Assembly: GCA_032209605.1 (NCBI GenBank)
Contig: JASFXZ010000040.1
Location: 372,001 to 436,000, forward strand
Length of the DNA: 64,000 bases
Reading direction: 5' to 3'
Source of the DNA: Mactromeris polynyma
Taxonomy: Eukaryota > Mollusca > Bivalvia > Venerida > Mactridae
Shown in pieces: positions 1 through 11,600 of this stretch. A program made the position numbers and the translations under genes. Numbering within the stretch: position 1 is the stretch's first letter; each line of letters opens with the position of its first letter. The notes under the pieces were generated by a model. That model was not told the DNA's origin. It made no database searches and saw nothing but the letters and a program-made list of their open reading frames with translations.

Positions 1-762
1 ACATACGGCATGTACATGTTTTATGAATGTATACTCAATTAAAATTAATTTACATGAACAACTCATTAAGAAGGAATAATCGATTATGTATTCGTAACAG
101 CTGGCATATTCGCATTGGCAGATGTCAGTAATTTGCATTATTGTCAACAACATTTACATAAACGACTCATTGAAATGCACATTTGATTACGTGTGAGAAA
201 CAGTTGGCATATGTAAATAAAAGTATACATGCATTTGTTCCTAGGTACGTGTATATGTATCATTTGTTTATAAAATTTCATTTAACGAAAAACGTTTTTG
301 TTCTCGTTCGATTAACCGGTTAACTGTTCAATATAATTTTCGGTTAACTGATTAGCAAAACAATCGAATATTCCCTTGCATAGTTAATATCCATATTTTC
401 CACTTGAGGCTGTTCCAGGAAAATATGCATGGGAGGGTAGGATCTTCTAGCATTTTATTGTATAGGTAGGGGGTATTATTTCATTGAAATTATCTTGGTC
501 TGGCAAAAATATAATTCAATGTTGGCTGTAGCAGTTGCTTTCTCTGTAAAATCAAATAATTTGCTGACTGAAAATGCATTTTTATGTACATGTATTCATT
601 TTCATTTGATATGGTTAATATCAACAAATAATCAAAACAGTCCTCAATTTGTTGTATTAATTTATGTTGTATGAAATAATAAAGTGACTGTAGTGTTTAT
701 CAATGTTATGTTTATAAAATTTCAATCAGAATCAAGGTTTCTACTCTTAATTCTAATTAATT

Positions 763-776
763 GTCACCATAGCAAC
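763..776. promoter_or_regulatory. Perfect X-box (RFX-binding) motif
   Basis: GTCACCATAGCAAC matches the palindromic RFX consensus GTNRCC-NN-RGYAAC at every defined position. RFX factors bind such sites upstream of ciliary genes. No gene start is visible within the next few kilobases, so function is unproven. A 14 bp match to a degenerate consensus can arise by chance. Confidence 0.35.
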
Positions 777-1809
777 CATGTTTTTGTTTTTTAGAAGAGT
801 TTTAGTCTTATTGATTTATATTGTTAAGATGGGGACACTAGACATAACTATGAATTAGTTTATGTAGGTCAGGAAGTATAGTTTGTTACATATGAAAACT
901 ACAATAAAAGCAGGTTTTTAAATGAATTAGTGTGGTTATAGCTCTCACCCCTTTGCTACAAAAACATTATTATTAAGAAAGGATGAAGATTGAACTCCCA
1001 AATATTGTTGGCATGCGTTTAAGATATTCTTCTTTGAAAATCTGCAAATAAAATCATGGTTTTAAATGTAATAGACAAAATAAGTAGTTGTATTGGTCAG
1101 TGTCATTATAATTTCTGTTGAAAAGAGACTATGTATGTTTGCGATGCTAGAAAGCTTAGTAGCTACCATTATACAGCCTAACTTGCCGAAACAAAATGCA
1201 AGGCAAAGTTTTATGGTGCAAAATTCAATATATCTTTTTCGAAAGAGGCTACAATAAGTATCACGAATGTATATTGCATTCTGTTAAATCACAGTGGGTG
1301 GCTAATTAAGGCTCGAACGATAATGATCACGAGACGTTAAAGTATCGTATATATATAATTGGTTATAGCATGGAGCCTAAGTCGATCAGATCTGGGGAAT
1401 TTGCAATGAGCCAGAAAGTTGGACATGAAAATGGCGATGTTGTATGTACTTGGTTAATGTCAATATATGTACGTATAGCTCAATAGCTGCGCTGTAACCA
1501 TTCACCCCCCCCCTCAGCCTTCGATTTCTAATGCTGATTTAAAGTTTTTAGTTTTTCGACTTTTGAAAATGATGATACGCACGGGCATACGTGCGTATGC
1601 CCAGCTACGGGCCTGCTCAATGATTCGTTTTATAAGACTTTGCTGCAGTTTTGTCGCATTTAATATGTTTTATTTTGGAAAAAAAGTCTTTCTATAATAT
1701 TAACTGCGTTCTGTGACCAATATATTACAGGGATAGGCAACGGATGCGATAAATCAATAATTGCTCTAAAATGATGTCGTCGAGTAAAAATCGATATTTA
1801 ACGCTCGCT

Positions 1810-2340
1810 TAATGATTTAAAGCGGCGCGTGTTCACTAAAATACCCATAATTTAAAGACTATTTAAGCAATTTTCACAATATATGCATCGATAGAAAGCT
1901 ATTAAAATTGTCCACTTGGGCTTAAATTAATTGTTTTTCTAAGTTTTATGGCGAGTTAAAGTGATTCGGTTAATGAAAATGTTGCAACAAATAAACTCGG
2001 TACGTTTGCTAAAATATCAATAATGTCAACATTTTTGCGGTCATTTCACAATAAATACACAATAAAAAGCTTAGGAAATAGACATTCATGTTATTATAAA
2101 TGTATGCATTACTTTGTTATTTGTTTAAGTTTAACGGCGAGTTAAAGCGATTCGGATCATGCAAAAACGGTACCAAATTAAACGCGGTCCGTTTGCAAAA
2201 CTACCAATAATATCAACAGTATTACAGTCATTTATATAATATACATCGATAAAAAAATAACAGAAAATTTCCCTTGATCATTATTGTACACTTTTATATC
2301 ATCTCAGAAATTCAAATTTTCACGGCACATTAAAAATCGG
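1810..2340. repeat. Degenerate tandem repeat, ~185 bp period
   Basis: Three to four diverged units share the ordered words GGCGAGTTAAAG(T/C)GATTCGG, a C(A/T)CGGT(A/C)CGTTTGC-like word, ACCAATAATATCAACA-like, TCATTTCACAATA-like and ACATCGATAAAAA-like sequence. The clearest pair begins near 1948 and 2132. The units carry many substitutions and small indels, so the array is old. It has no coding potential. Confidence 0.5.
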
Positions 2341-4472
2341 GTAAATGGTGAAACAACGCTATTCGCGCTGTAAAACGGAGTTTACGTATAGAAAAGAACT
2401 TATAGTGAATTGTTTTAAATGCTTTAAGTGTTCTTGCGATGAATTACACATAAATATTATTAACATTCAGTGTTTCTGAAAGAGTATATGATGGTTTATG
2501 TTCCTCAAACAGAATTACTTCTGAGTTTTGATTTCTTGTCAAACCTTATGACAATTATATCATGCAAAAAATTGAACGTTTGTCACACCTCTAGTGCTCA
2601 AATTCTTAGTTGGTCAAACTTCAAATAAATTTGAGTAATAGTCGTCGTTTTAATCAAAAATATGTAATGAAGCATGCAGAAATAAGCATAAGGTATTGCT
2701 CGGCTATTACTTTATTGGACAATACCTACAAAATGATCTACACAAATTAGATTGGCTGTTCTGACAGTACTAGTCCAGAGATTTTTTATTAAAAAATCCA
2801 GAAATCTTCCAAAATGGTCAACTGATGGTATGCAATAGTCATTTTAATAATTTGTGATAATGTTCAGTTGTTCGAACAAACATATACAATGATTAATTAT
2901 GACAGGGTAGTGTTCAGTTAACATTTTTGGTAGTATCTCCTCAGCTGTCAAAAGTTATAGTGGCTGTTCGGCTGGTATTGGTCGATTGATTTTTATAGAC
3001 TTATGGAGATCTTTGTGATACAAATTACTGTACTGTTCTAAAAAAACGATGTGACCCCAATATTTCATTGTGAGGCATCCGACTATTTTACTACTAACTT
3101 TGATTGAAATGACTAAATATGCTAGTAATGGTAACATGTAATGGTGACAATGCCTTGTCGACAGTTCACCAATATGAAGTGTCATATTGCTATCGTAACA
3201 CACGACCCCTTTAGGACTGCCATGGTGTGGATTAATCAACAGGAAACAAGGACAAAATCAGGTTGGACAAGTTATATGATATTACGCAATTGACAATATT
3301 GGTCCCTGTTTGCACTATCTAGAAGTCAATCTTGTCCAAACCTTTAGTCAGCATTCACAGTGTCTGGCCCAGTTGGACTCCAATATACAACCAATCAAAA
3401 TTTGCATTCACAATCTGACATCTATACATATACAGTAAAGTTGAGAAGTGTCTTCTGAAATTTATGTTATTTCACTTATGTTGCCAAATTTTGCTTTGCA
3501 ATTGTTTATAGCTATAGATGTTTTAGTATCATATATTCTTTTTAATATCTGGTAAAGCAATTAAAATGTACAAATAATTGCTTAAATGATTGTTTAGACA
3601 ATAATTTTATGTTCTCTTAACATGCAGATATATTGTTGATTACATATACCAATACCTATGAAACCATATTTTGTAAGAATATATAAATGTAAATAAAATA
3701 AATATCGATGCGCCAGTGGAGAAATTTTTCAAAAAAGCTGCATAATTTCAACCAGTATTTTAACATATTTTTCTTTCACAGAAATTGTTATAAAATGTAT
3801 CACAACACGTGTACATTTGTCATCATTCCAAAGACGCATTGTAATATTCAAAAACTTAAATGTAAATATATCTCTATAAACAATGTTATACATCTCAAAT
3901 CACAGACAAAATGGTAATTTTGTAAAAAATGCAATATTTTTATTACATAATTTAGGCAATTATTTCGCAAAGATGGTGGTAAAATATATTACTTGACACA
4001 CATCTATATGTCATCTGTAAAAGGACACCGACATGAGGATGATAATACAACTATAAAGGCATTTCTATAAACTGACTTTCGACTCGCTACAAACGAAAAG
4101 AAACCGCCGAAGTCGCCATTTTGTCTGAATGTTCCCGGTCCGAAAAAGAAGTCACGGCCCACTTTACGACATGATTTATGCTTTAAAATGTGGTGGAGGA
4201 ATAAATATAACAAAACAACTTTCCTCTAACGACTATTTTGATTATTACATTTATTGATAATTTGTCATAATTTGTAAACAAAAGACGATATCTGTCGCTG
4301 CGTTTGTCTTTTAAAGCGCCTACATACGACCCAGTGAAATGGAAGTTACTAGAATGTACAACATTATTAAATACTGGCTAAAATATGCTTTGCCCCAGAT
4401 AGAAAACATTAAACAATGTTATATTTTACTCAAAAGTGATTTTGAACTAAACCCGTGTAAGGTTGATTGGGT

Positions 4473-4523
4473 CTCACGAGTTAAGTCTCTTTTGTAATAG
4501 ACAAAAGAGACTTAACTCGTGAG
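4473..4523. repeat. Perfect 23 bp inverted repeat (hairpin)
   Basis: The left arm 4473-4495 begins CTCACGAGTTAAGTC. It is matched base for base by the reverse complement at 4501-4523, around a 5 nt spacer (AATAG). Flanking DNA is not symmetrical, so this is a short isolated hairpin and not the end of a large transposon. It could be a MITE solo end, an extruded palindrome or a small hairpin RNA precursor. Nothing in sequence decides between these. Confidence 0.8.
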
Positions 4524-4619
4524 TTGACTATTAAGAAAACAAATAAACAAAAACATAATTTATATCTCGATATAATGAAATTTCTAAAATTCACAAACCC
4601 AAATTACATGTTTTCTCGC

Positions 4620-4716
4620 CATTGTCACGCTGCTTATTACTGTAAGAATGATTATTGCTGCTTTGTAAAAAAACCTTTTCAGTGTTCAATATGCAAATAA
4701 ATATCTATCTATCTAC
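4620..4716 (+). mobile_element. Possible LINE 3' end with (ATCT)n tail
   Basis: The stretch ends in a short ATCTATCTATCT run after an AATAAATATCTATC context. This resembles the 3' termini of CR1/L2-like LINEs, which end in short microsatellites. No reverse-transcriptase coding sequence adjoins it, so the copy would be heavily 5'-truncated. GC-rich sequence follows at 4736-4900 (GGATCCCCC-like and GGGGGACCCC words) and may belong to a different element. Confidence 0.25.
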
Positions 4717-5195
4717 ATGAATATTGTAAAAAATAGACGGGGAAGATCCCCCGGACCCTACGTAAGGCAGAGGGGGACCCCACTTAAGGGAGAGTGATAC
4801 ACCCGTGCCTACCACCATTGAGCCTCAAGAGCGAGGCATTTGTCCTCATGTTTGGTGCCCCATTCTTGAATTTCTGAATCCGGGCCTGGTGACGTAGTTC
4901 CTGTCCGATGCGTCTCATTTTACTCGTTAGAGACTTCATAGTTATAGATAACTAAATTTCATTAAATTGTTCCCAATGAAAGCCAGCTTCAATGTTGATT
5001 TGAATGGAAAGTATATGCATGATGTACATGTACTAATTAAGTGGAAACAGATGTTGTTTAAAAAAGCAATCATTGATGTGCATGTACATTTATTCGTAAA
5101 GTAATTAAATAACATATACAAGGCAATTTAATTTAAATGATAGAATCGTTGATAGTATCATTCAATATATTGTATGAATTATATAATAATGCCAC

Positions 5196-5908
5196 AGACC
5201 AGACCAGACCAGACCAGACCAGACCAGACCAGACCAGACCAGACCAGACCAGACCAGACCAGACCAGACCAGACCAGACCAGACCAGACCAGACCAGACC
5301 AGACCAGACCAGACCAGACCAGACCAGACCAGACCAGACCAGACCAGACCAGACCAGACCAGACCAGACCAGACCAGACCAGACCAGACCAGACCAGACC
5401 AGACCAGACCAGACCAGACCAGACCAGACCAGACCAGACCAGACCAGACCAGACCAGACCAGACCAGACCAGACCAGACCAGACCAGACCAGACCAGACC
5501 AGACCAGACCAGACCAGACCAGACCAGACCAGACCAGACCAGACCAGACCAGACCAGACCAGACCAGACCAGACCAGACCAGACCAGACCAGACCAGACC
5601 AGACCAGACCAGACCAGACCAGACCAGACCAGACCAGACCAGACCAGACCAGACCAGACCAGACCAGACCAGACCAGACCAGACCAGACCAGACCAGACC
5701 AGACCAGACCAGACCAGACCAGACCAGACCAGACCAGACCAGACCAGACCAGACCAGACCAGACCAGACCAGACCAGACCAGACCAGACCAGACCAGACC
5801 AGACCAGACCAGACCAGACCAGACCAGACCAGACCAGACCAGACCAGACCAGACCAGACCAGACCAGACCAGACCAGACCAGACCAGACCAGACCAGACC
5901 AGACCAGA
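5196..5908. repeat. Uninterrupted (AGACC)n pentanucleotide array, 142 copies
   Basis: The pentamer AGACC is repeated from 5196 to 5905 with no substitution or indel that I can see, then ends AGA. The unit contains no stop codon in any frame of either strand, so long frames of DQTRP (plus) or WSGLV (minus) pentapeptide repeats appear. These are artefacts of the repeat. Such purity over 710 bp indicates recent expansion, or copy number set by assembly. The array ends at the left breakpoint of the thioredoxin-gene duplication. Confidence 0.97.
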
Positions 5909-8575
5909 AACACAAGGATTTGGAGGTGGGATGGTGATCACACTCTTTTATAGTCAGTCGAACAAATTACGACTACAAAAATAGGCTTTGCAACATTTTG
6001 AACATTCTCTCGTGTATTTTGGTCGTACAATTTGCGTCCCTCCAGCTGCGATATTGAATCTTCTGAATCCGTACAGAAGCATAAAGCCCCAATAAAGCCT
6101 TATTCGCGGAATATTTAGCTTTGGTCTCTGAAAGATATGGCTAAATTTAAGACCAAGGTGCAAATCTGATGATATTTGTGTACAATTTATTTACACAACA
6201 CAAGATTGTGGTCACAACGTATTAACTGTGCACTTAATATTGAACGTTGTTTAAGAAATACAATACATTAGTGTCGTCTAAATTTAAATCATCGATTTTT
6301 CCCTGTGTTCAATAAACGAAACAATTTAAACTGCTACAAATATACTACGCATTGTTAAAAATTTAAACTCGCTAAGGTGGACATTTAATACATACCTACT
6401 TGTAGGTCCTAAATGGTGTAATATCAAGTATAAATGAGACAATAATTGCTAACAATGAGAAGGATTTGTACAAAGGTGAACTTTTTTTTTCTTTTACGAT
6501 ATAATATTATTTAGCTCGATACATTACTCTGTTTGCACTTTCTTTTATACTTCGTTATATTGTTTTATATCTACATTCGGTGGTTTAATAATGGCGCTTT
6601 CATATCGATCGATATATGCCAATACTTGACATAGGATATTACATTCTTTTAAAAATCTCTTAGTTTGTGTACTTATATTACAAGTTATGTGTCATTGAGT
6701 GAATAAGTTCAATGACTTAGCAAACCAATTGATGTATTAAAATACAATCTTAATCACTTTTATAATCACCAAATGTAATGGATTATGCATGAACACATCA
6801 TTTATTAGGTAAACGTGCAGAAAGAAAGTCAATTTCCGATTTATAGGATATAATACATGGCAACTTCACAAATTACGGTAGATAACCATTTCCGATTCGA
6901 GCGCTTAATTCAAAACACAGTTACCCCCCTTTCAGTAATCAAATAGTTTTGCTTTAACGATAATCATAGTTATTAGTACTTCATGAAGTTCATGTACAAT
7001 GATTTCCCCTACAAGGGCTTTGTTTTGTGTCGCACCCTGAAGACTTGGGGCCTTATTCACAAACATTTTTTAATTCTAAGTCTTAGACTTGTGCTATATA
7101 GAGATGTTCTAGTTTGTGAACGTGGCCTTTTATTCGCATAATATTTTCTAACGTGTAATGATTCCGGCAAACGAATATTTTAGTAAAACATCCCCCTGGT
7201 ATGAAACAGAGTATGTCAATCATTTTTATCGAGTTTAAAAAAAAAGGTATACAATAGTAAGCGAATTAAAATAAAATATCCAATGTATTGCATCTTACAG
7301 GCAGAATTCGAGCGCGAACTTGAAGAAGCAGGTGACCGTCTTGTTGCTGTAGATTTTACAGCAGACTGGTGCACAAAGAACGAGGAAGTAGTAAGCAAAA
7401 TACATGCAGCTATGTCACAACCGGAATTTTCGGAAGTCGTATTCTTACAAGTCGACGTTGATGACAACGAAGTAAGAATTTGATTATTTTGATGTAGTTT
7501 CCGTATTTCAACCTTCACGAGAGTGCATCCGTTAAACATGTAAGCAGGTCTCTTCACTGATTCAGAAAGTATAAAAAGAATATTCGAGCATCAACCTCTG
7601 TCAATGAATTGCACTAGAGAGTCCAAGATGAGTTTAATGTTTAAATTGTTACTTTCTAAACGGTTGATGGTCAACAATAATGTATTGCTGCCTATACATC
7701 ACATAGGTTGACGATGCTAACGACAGCATTTTTCATTTACTTACCTTGTACTCGCTATTAATACCTTACACGACGGAAGCATGCATTATCAGAAACATTG
7801 TACATGTATTTGCAGGACACACCTCCATTTTGTCAAGTCGACTTTTTGCCAACAGTACAGTTTTATAGATATAAGCAAAAGGTGAGTAAACTTGGAAAAT
7901 ATGACACGGGCAATGCAGTGTATGAATTAGTGGCAATTGAATAATAATGTTTTAAAAATGGATATGTTATCAAGTATTCATTAGAATCACAATTGCTGTT
8001 TTCTACCTGATAACTATTAAAATATTGACCTATCTTCACATTATTGTACATGTGTAGCTTTAGTTACATTCTGGTATGTATAGTAACATATTCTTTTAAA
8101 CGTTTATTGCTGAACAAACCCACACTTCTATATCCTTTCAGGTAACAGAGATCTACGAAAATAACATGGACAATTTGAATGCTGTTTTAAGACTACATCG
8201 TTAAAACAGTTCATGGAACTATGACATGTTTTTTCAACCTATGAAGTGTAAATCACTATCATTGTTTATATAATTTGCAATAAAGGATATCAATTCAAGT
8301 CCCATTGAAAGCAAAATATTCCATGTATCGATGGCAGCATCATACCATTGCATTGTTAAGTGATTATTATGAATATTTAATAAATAATACAATATTTCCG
8401 TAAGCTCCTCGTCCTGATTTTTACCTTGCTTTAAGAAACATTCTGCTTACACGTGTTCGTTTGGTTTATACTATACTCTGGTACTCATATTGCAGTATAC
8501 ATTTCGTAGCATTTGTTTACAGTCCATGTAGTCTACTATATTATAGTATATTATTCTACACATCTCACATAGTGG
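5909..8575 (+). repeat. Segmental duplication, copy 1 (thioredoxin-like gene block)
   Basis: This block is collinear with 23620-27330. Homology begins at the shared AAACACAAGGATTTGG next to the end of the AGACC array. It covers a shared upstream region, all four exons and introns of the thioredoxin-like gene, and the 3' flank. Relative to copy 2 it lacks about 320 bp near 5968 and about 940 bp near 8537. It ends just before the 25 bp satellite that begins at 8631. Confidence 0.85.
6455..8204 (+). CDS. Thioredoxin-like protein, copy 1, atypical active site WCTKN
   Basis: The four coding exons are 6455-6475, 7301-7471, 7816-7881 and 8142-8204. All introns are GT-AG and phase 0, giving a 106 aa protein, the normal length of a single-domain thioredoxin. 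The start exon (MRRICTK) was chosen because it is followed by a donor and restores the usual N-terminal strand. It is also conserved in copy 2. Family landmarks present are DFTADWC (buried Asp25, Trp30, Cys31), FLQVDVDDNE, and FLPTVQFY with cis-Pro76. The redox motif CGPC is replaced by C-T-K-N, so the resolving cysteine is missing and normal disulfide reductase chemistry is not expected. It could bind or hold partner proteins, or use a one-cysteine mechanism. An AATAAA lies at 8279-8284. The fold assignment is firm and the function is inference. Confidence 0.85.
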
Positions 8576-8630
8576 ATTACGAGCAATAATGCATGATGAT
8601 AATAATAATATTAATATATTATAATCATTA

Positions 8631-11600
8631 TGAAGTATCAAGTTAAGACATGTAATGAAGTATCAAGTTAAGATATGTACTGAAGTATCAAGGAAAGTAA
8701 TGTTATGAAGTATCACGTTAAGACATGTACTGAAGTATCACGTTAAGACATGTACTGAAGTATCACGTTAAGACATGTACTGAAGTATCACGTTAAGACA
8801 TGTAATGAAGTATCAAGTTAAGACATGTACTGAAGTATCAAGGAAAGTAATGTTATGAAGTATCACGTTAAGACATGTACTGAAGTATCACGTTAAGACA
8901 TGTAAGGAAGTATCAAGTTAAGACATGTACTGAAGTATCACGTTAAGACATGTAAGGAAGTATCAAGTTAAGACATGTAATGAAGTATCAAGTTAAGGCA
9001 TGTACTGAAGTATCAAGGAAAGTAATGTTATGAAATATCACGTTAAGACATGTACTGAAGTATCACGTTAAGACATGTAATGAAGTATCACGTTAAGACA
9101 TGTAATGAAGTATCACATTAAGACATGTAATGAAGTATTACCTTAAGACATGTAATGAAGTATCACGTTAAGACATGTAATGAAGTATCAAGTTAAGACA
9201 TGTAATGTAGTATCAAGTTAAGACATGTAATGAAGTATCACGTTAAGACATGTTATGAAGTATCACTTTAAGACATGTAATGAAGTATCAAGTTAAGACA
9301 TGTTATGAAGTATCAAGTTAAGACATGTAATGAAGTATCAAGTTAAGACATGTAATGAAGTATCAAGTTAAGACATGTAATGAAGTATCAAGTTAAGACA
9401 TGTAATGAAGTATCAAGTTAAGACATGTAATGAAGTATCAAGTTAAGACATGTAATGAAGTATCAAGTTAAGACATGTAATGAAGTATCAAGTTAAGACA
9501 TGTAATGAAGTATCAAGTTAAGACATGTAATGAAGTATCAAGTTAAGACATGTAATGAAGTATCAAGTTAAGACATGTACTGAAGTATCAAGGAAAGTAA
9601 TGTCATGAAGTATCAAGTTAAGACATGTAATGAAGTATCAAGTTAAGTCATGTAATGAAGTATCAAGTTAAGACATGTAATGAAGTATCAAGTTAAGACA
9701 TGTAATGAAGTATCAAGTTAAGACATGTAATGAAGTATCAAGTTAAGTCATGTAATGAAGTATCAAGTTAAGACATGTAATGAAGTATCAATTTAAGACA
9801 TGTACTGAAGTATCAAGGAAAGTAATTTTATGAAGTATCAAATTAAGACATGTAATGAAGTATCAAGTTAAGTCATGTAATGAAGTATCAAGTTAAGACA
9901 TGTAATGAAGTATCAAGTTAAGACATGTAATGAAGTATCAAGTTAAGACATATAATGAAGTATCAAGTTAAGACATGTAATGAAGTATCAAGTTAAGACA
10001 TGTAATAAAGTATCAAGTTAAGACATGTAATGAAGTATCAAGTTAAGACATGTACTGAAGTATCAAGGAAAGTAATGTCATGAAGTATCAAGTTAAGACA
10101 TGTAATGAAGTATCAAGTTAAGTCATGTAATGAAGTATCAAGTTAAGACATGTAATGAAGTATCAAGTTAAGACATGTAATGAAGTATCAAGTTAAGACA
10201 TGTAATGAAGTATCAAGTTAAGTCATGTAATGAAGTATCAAGTTAAGACATGTAATGAAGTATCAATTTAAGACATGTACTGAAGTATCAAGGAAAGTAA
10301 TTTTATGAAGTATCAAATTAAGACATGTAATGAAGTATCAAGTTAAGTCATGTAATGAAGTATCAAGTTAAGACATGTAATGAAGTATCAAGTTAAGACA
10401 TGTAATGAAGTATCAAGTTAAGACATATAATGAAGTATCAAGTTAAGACATGTAATGAAGTATCAAGTTAAGACATGTAATAAAGTATCAAGTTAAGACA
10501 TGTAATGAAGTATCAAGTTAAGACATGTAATGAAGTATCAAGTTAAGACATGTAATGAAGTATCAAGTTAAGACATGTAATGAAGTATCAAGTTAAGACA
10601 TGTAATGAAGTATCAAGTTAAGACATGTTATGAAGTATCACGTTAAGACATGTAATGAAGTATCAAGTTAAGACATGTAATGAAGTATCACGTTAAGACA
10701 TGTAATGAAGTATCAAGTTAAGACATGTAATGAAGTATCACGGTAAGTAATGTAATGAAGTATCAAGTTAAGACATGTAATGAAGTATCAAGTTAAGTCA
10801 TGTAATGAAGTATCAAGTTAAGACATGTAATGAAGTATCACGGTAAGTAATGTAATGAACTATAAAGTTAAGACATGTAATGAAGTATCAAGTTAAGACA
10901 TGTAATGAAGTATCACGGTAAGTAATGTAATGAAGTATCACGGTAAGTAATGTAATGAAGTATAAAGTTAAGACATGTAATGAAGTATCAAGTTAAGACA
11001 TGTAATGAAGTATCACGTTAAGACATGTAATGAAGTATCAAGTTAAGACATGTAATGAAGTATCACGGTAAGTAATGTAATGAAGTATCAAGTTAAGTCA
11101 TGTAATGAAGTATCAAGTTAAGACATGTAATGAAGTATCACGGTAAGTAATGTAACGAAGTATCAAGTTAAGTCATGTAATGAAGTATCAAGTTAAGACA
11201 TGTAATGAAGTATAAAGTTAAGACATGTAATGAAGTATCACGGTAAGTAATGTAATGAAGTATCAAGTTAAGTCATGTTATGAAGTATCAAGTTAAGTCA
11301 TGTAATGAAGTATAAAGTTAAGACATGTAATGAAGTATCAAGTTAAGACATGTAATGAAGTATCACGTTAAGACATGTAATGAAGTATCAAGTTAAGACA
11401 TGTAATGAAGTATCACGGTAAGTAATGTAATGAAGTATCAAGTTAAGTCATGTAATGAAGTATCAAGTTAAGACATGTAATGAAGTATCACGGTAAGTAA
11501 TGTAATGAAGTATAAAGTTAAGACATGTAATGAAGTATCACGGTAAGTAATGTAATGAAGTATAAAGTTAAGACATGTAATGAAGTATCACGGTAAGTAA

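Larger units (their letters stand above)
1..4440. other. Intergenic DNA without a recognisable gene
   Basis: No convincing coding exon was found. Open frames here are under 100 codons, of low complexity, and lack splice context. What can be seen is a perfect RFX-type X-box (763-776), a degenerate tandem repeat (about 1810-2340), and A/T-rich unique-looking sequence. The short open frames at 2955-3239, 3708-3917 and 4004-4213 look like chance. Confidence 0.5.

Noticed and set aside
5133..5953. Five long open frames on both strands over the AGACC array (244-266 codons)
   Set aside because: The pentamer has no stop in any frame. The proteins are pure pentapeptide repeats with unrelated ends, so they are repeat artefacts and not genes.
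5954..6163. Antisense open frame kept in both thioredoxin blocks (also 23975-24190)
   Set aside because: Both copies are open, but the two blocks are recent duplicates, so openness is expected. Substitutions do not favour silent sites and no splice or start context is clear.
6856..6950. MATSQI open frame upstream of the thioredoxin exons (also 24802-24984) as the start exon
   Set aside because: The frame ends without a usable donor in phase, while the 21 nt exon at 6455-6475 gives the right length, phase and N-terminal strand in both copies.
7216..7557. Minus-strand frames over the thioredoxin exons (also 7863-8051, 25046-25300, 25687-25875)
   Set aside because: Shadows of the plus-strand exons and their introns. 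No motif, no splice logic.
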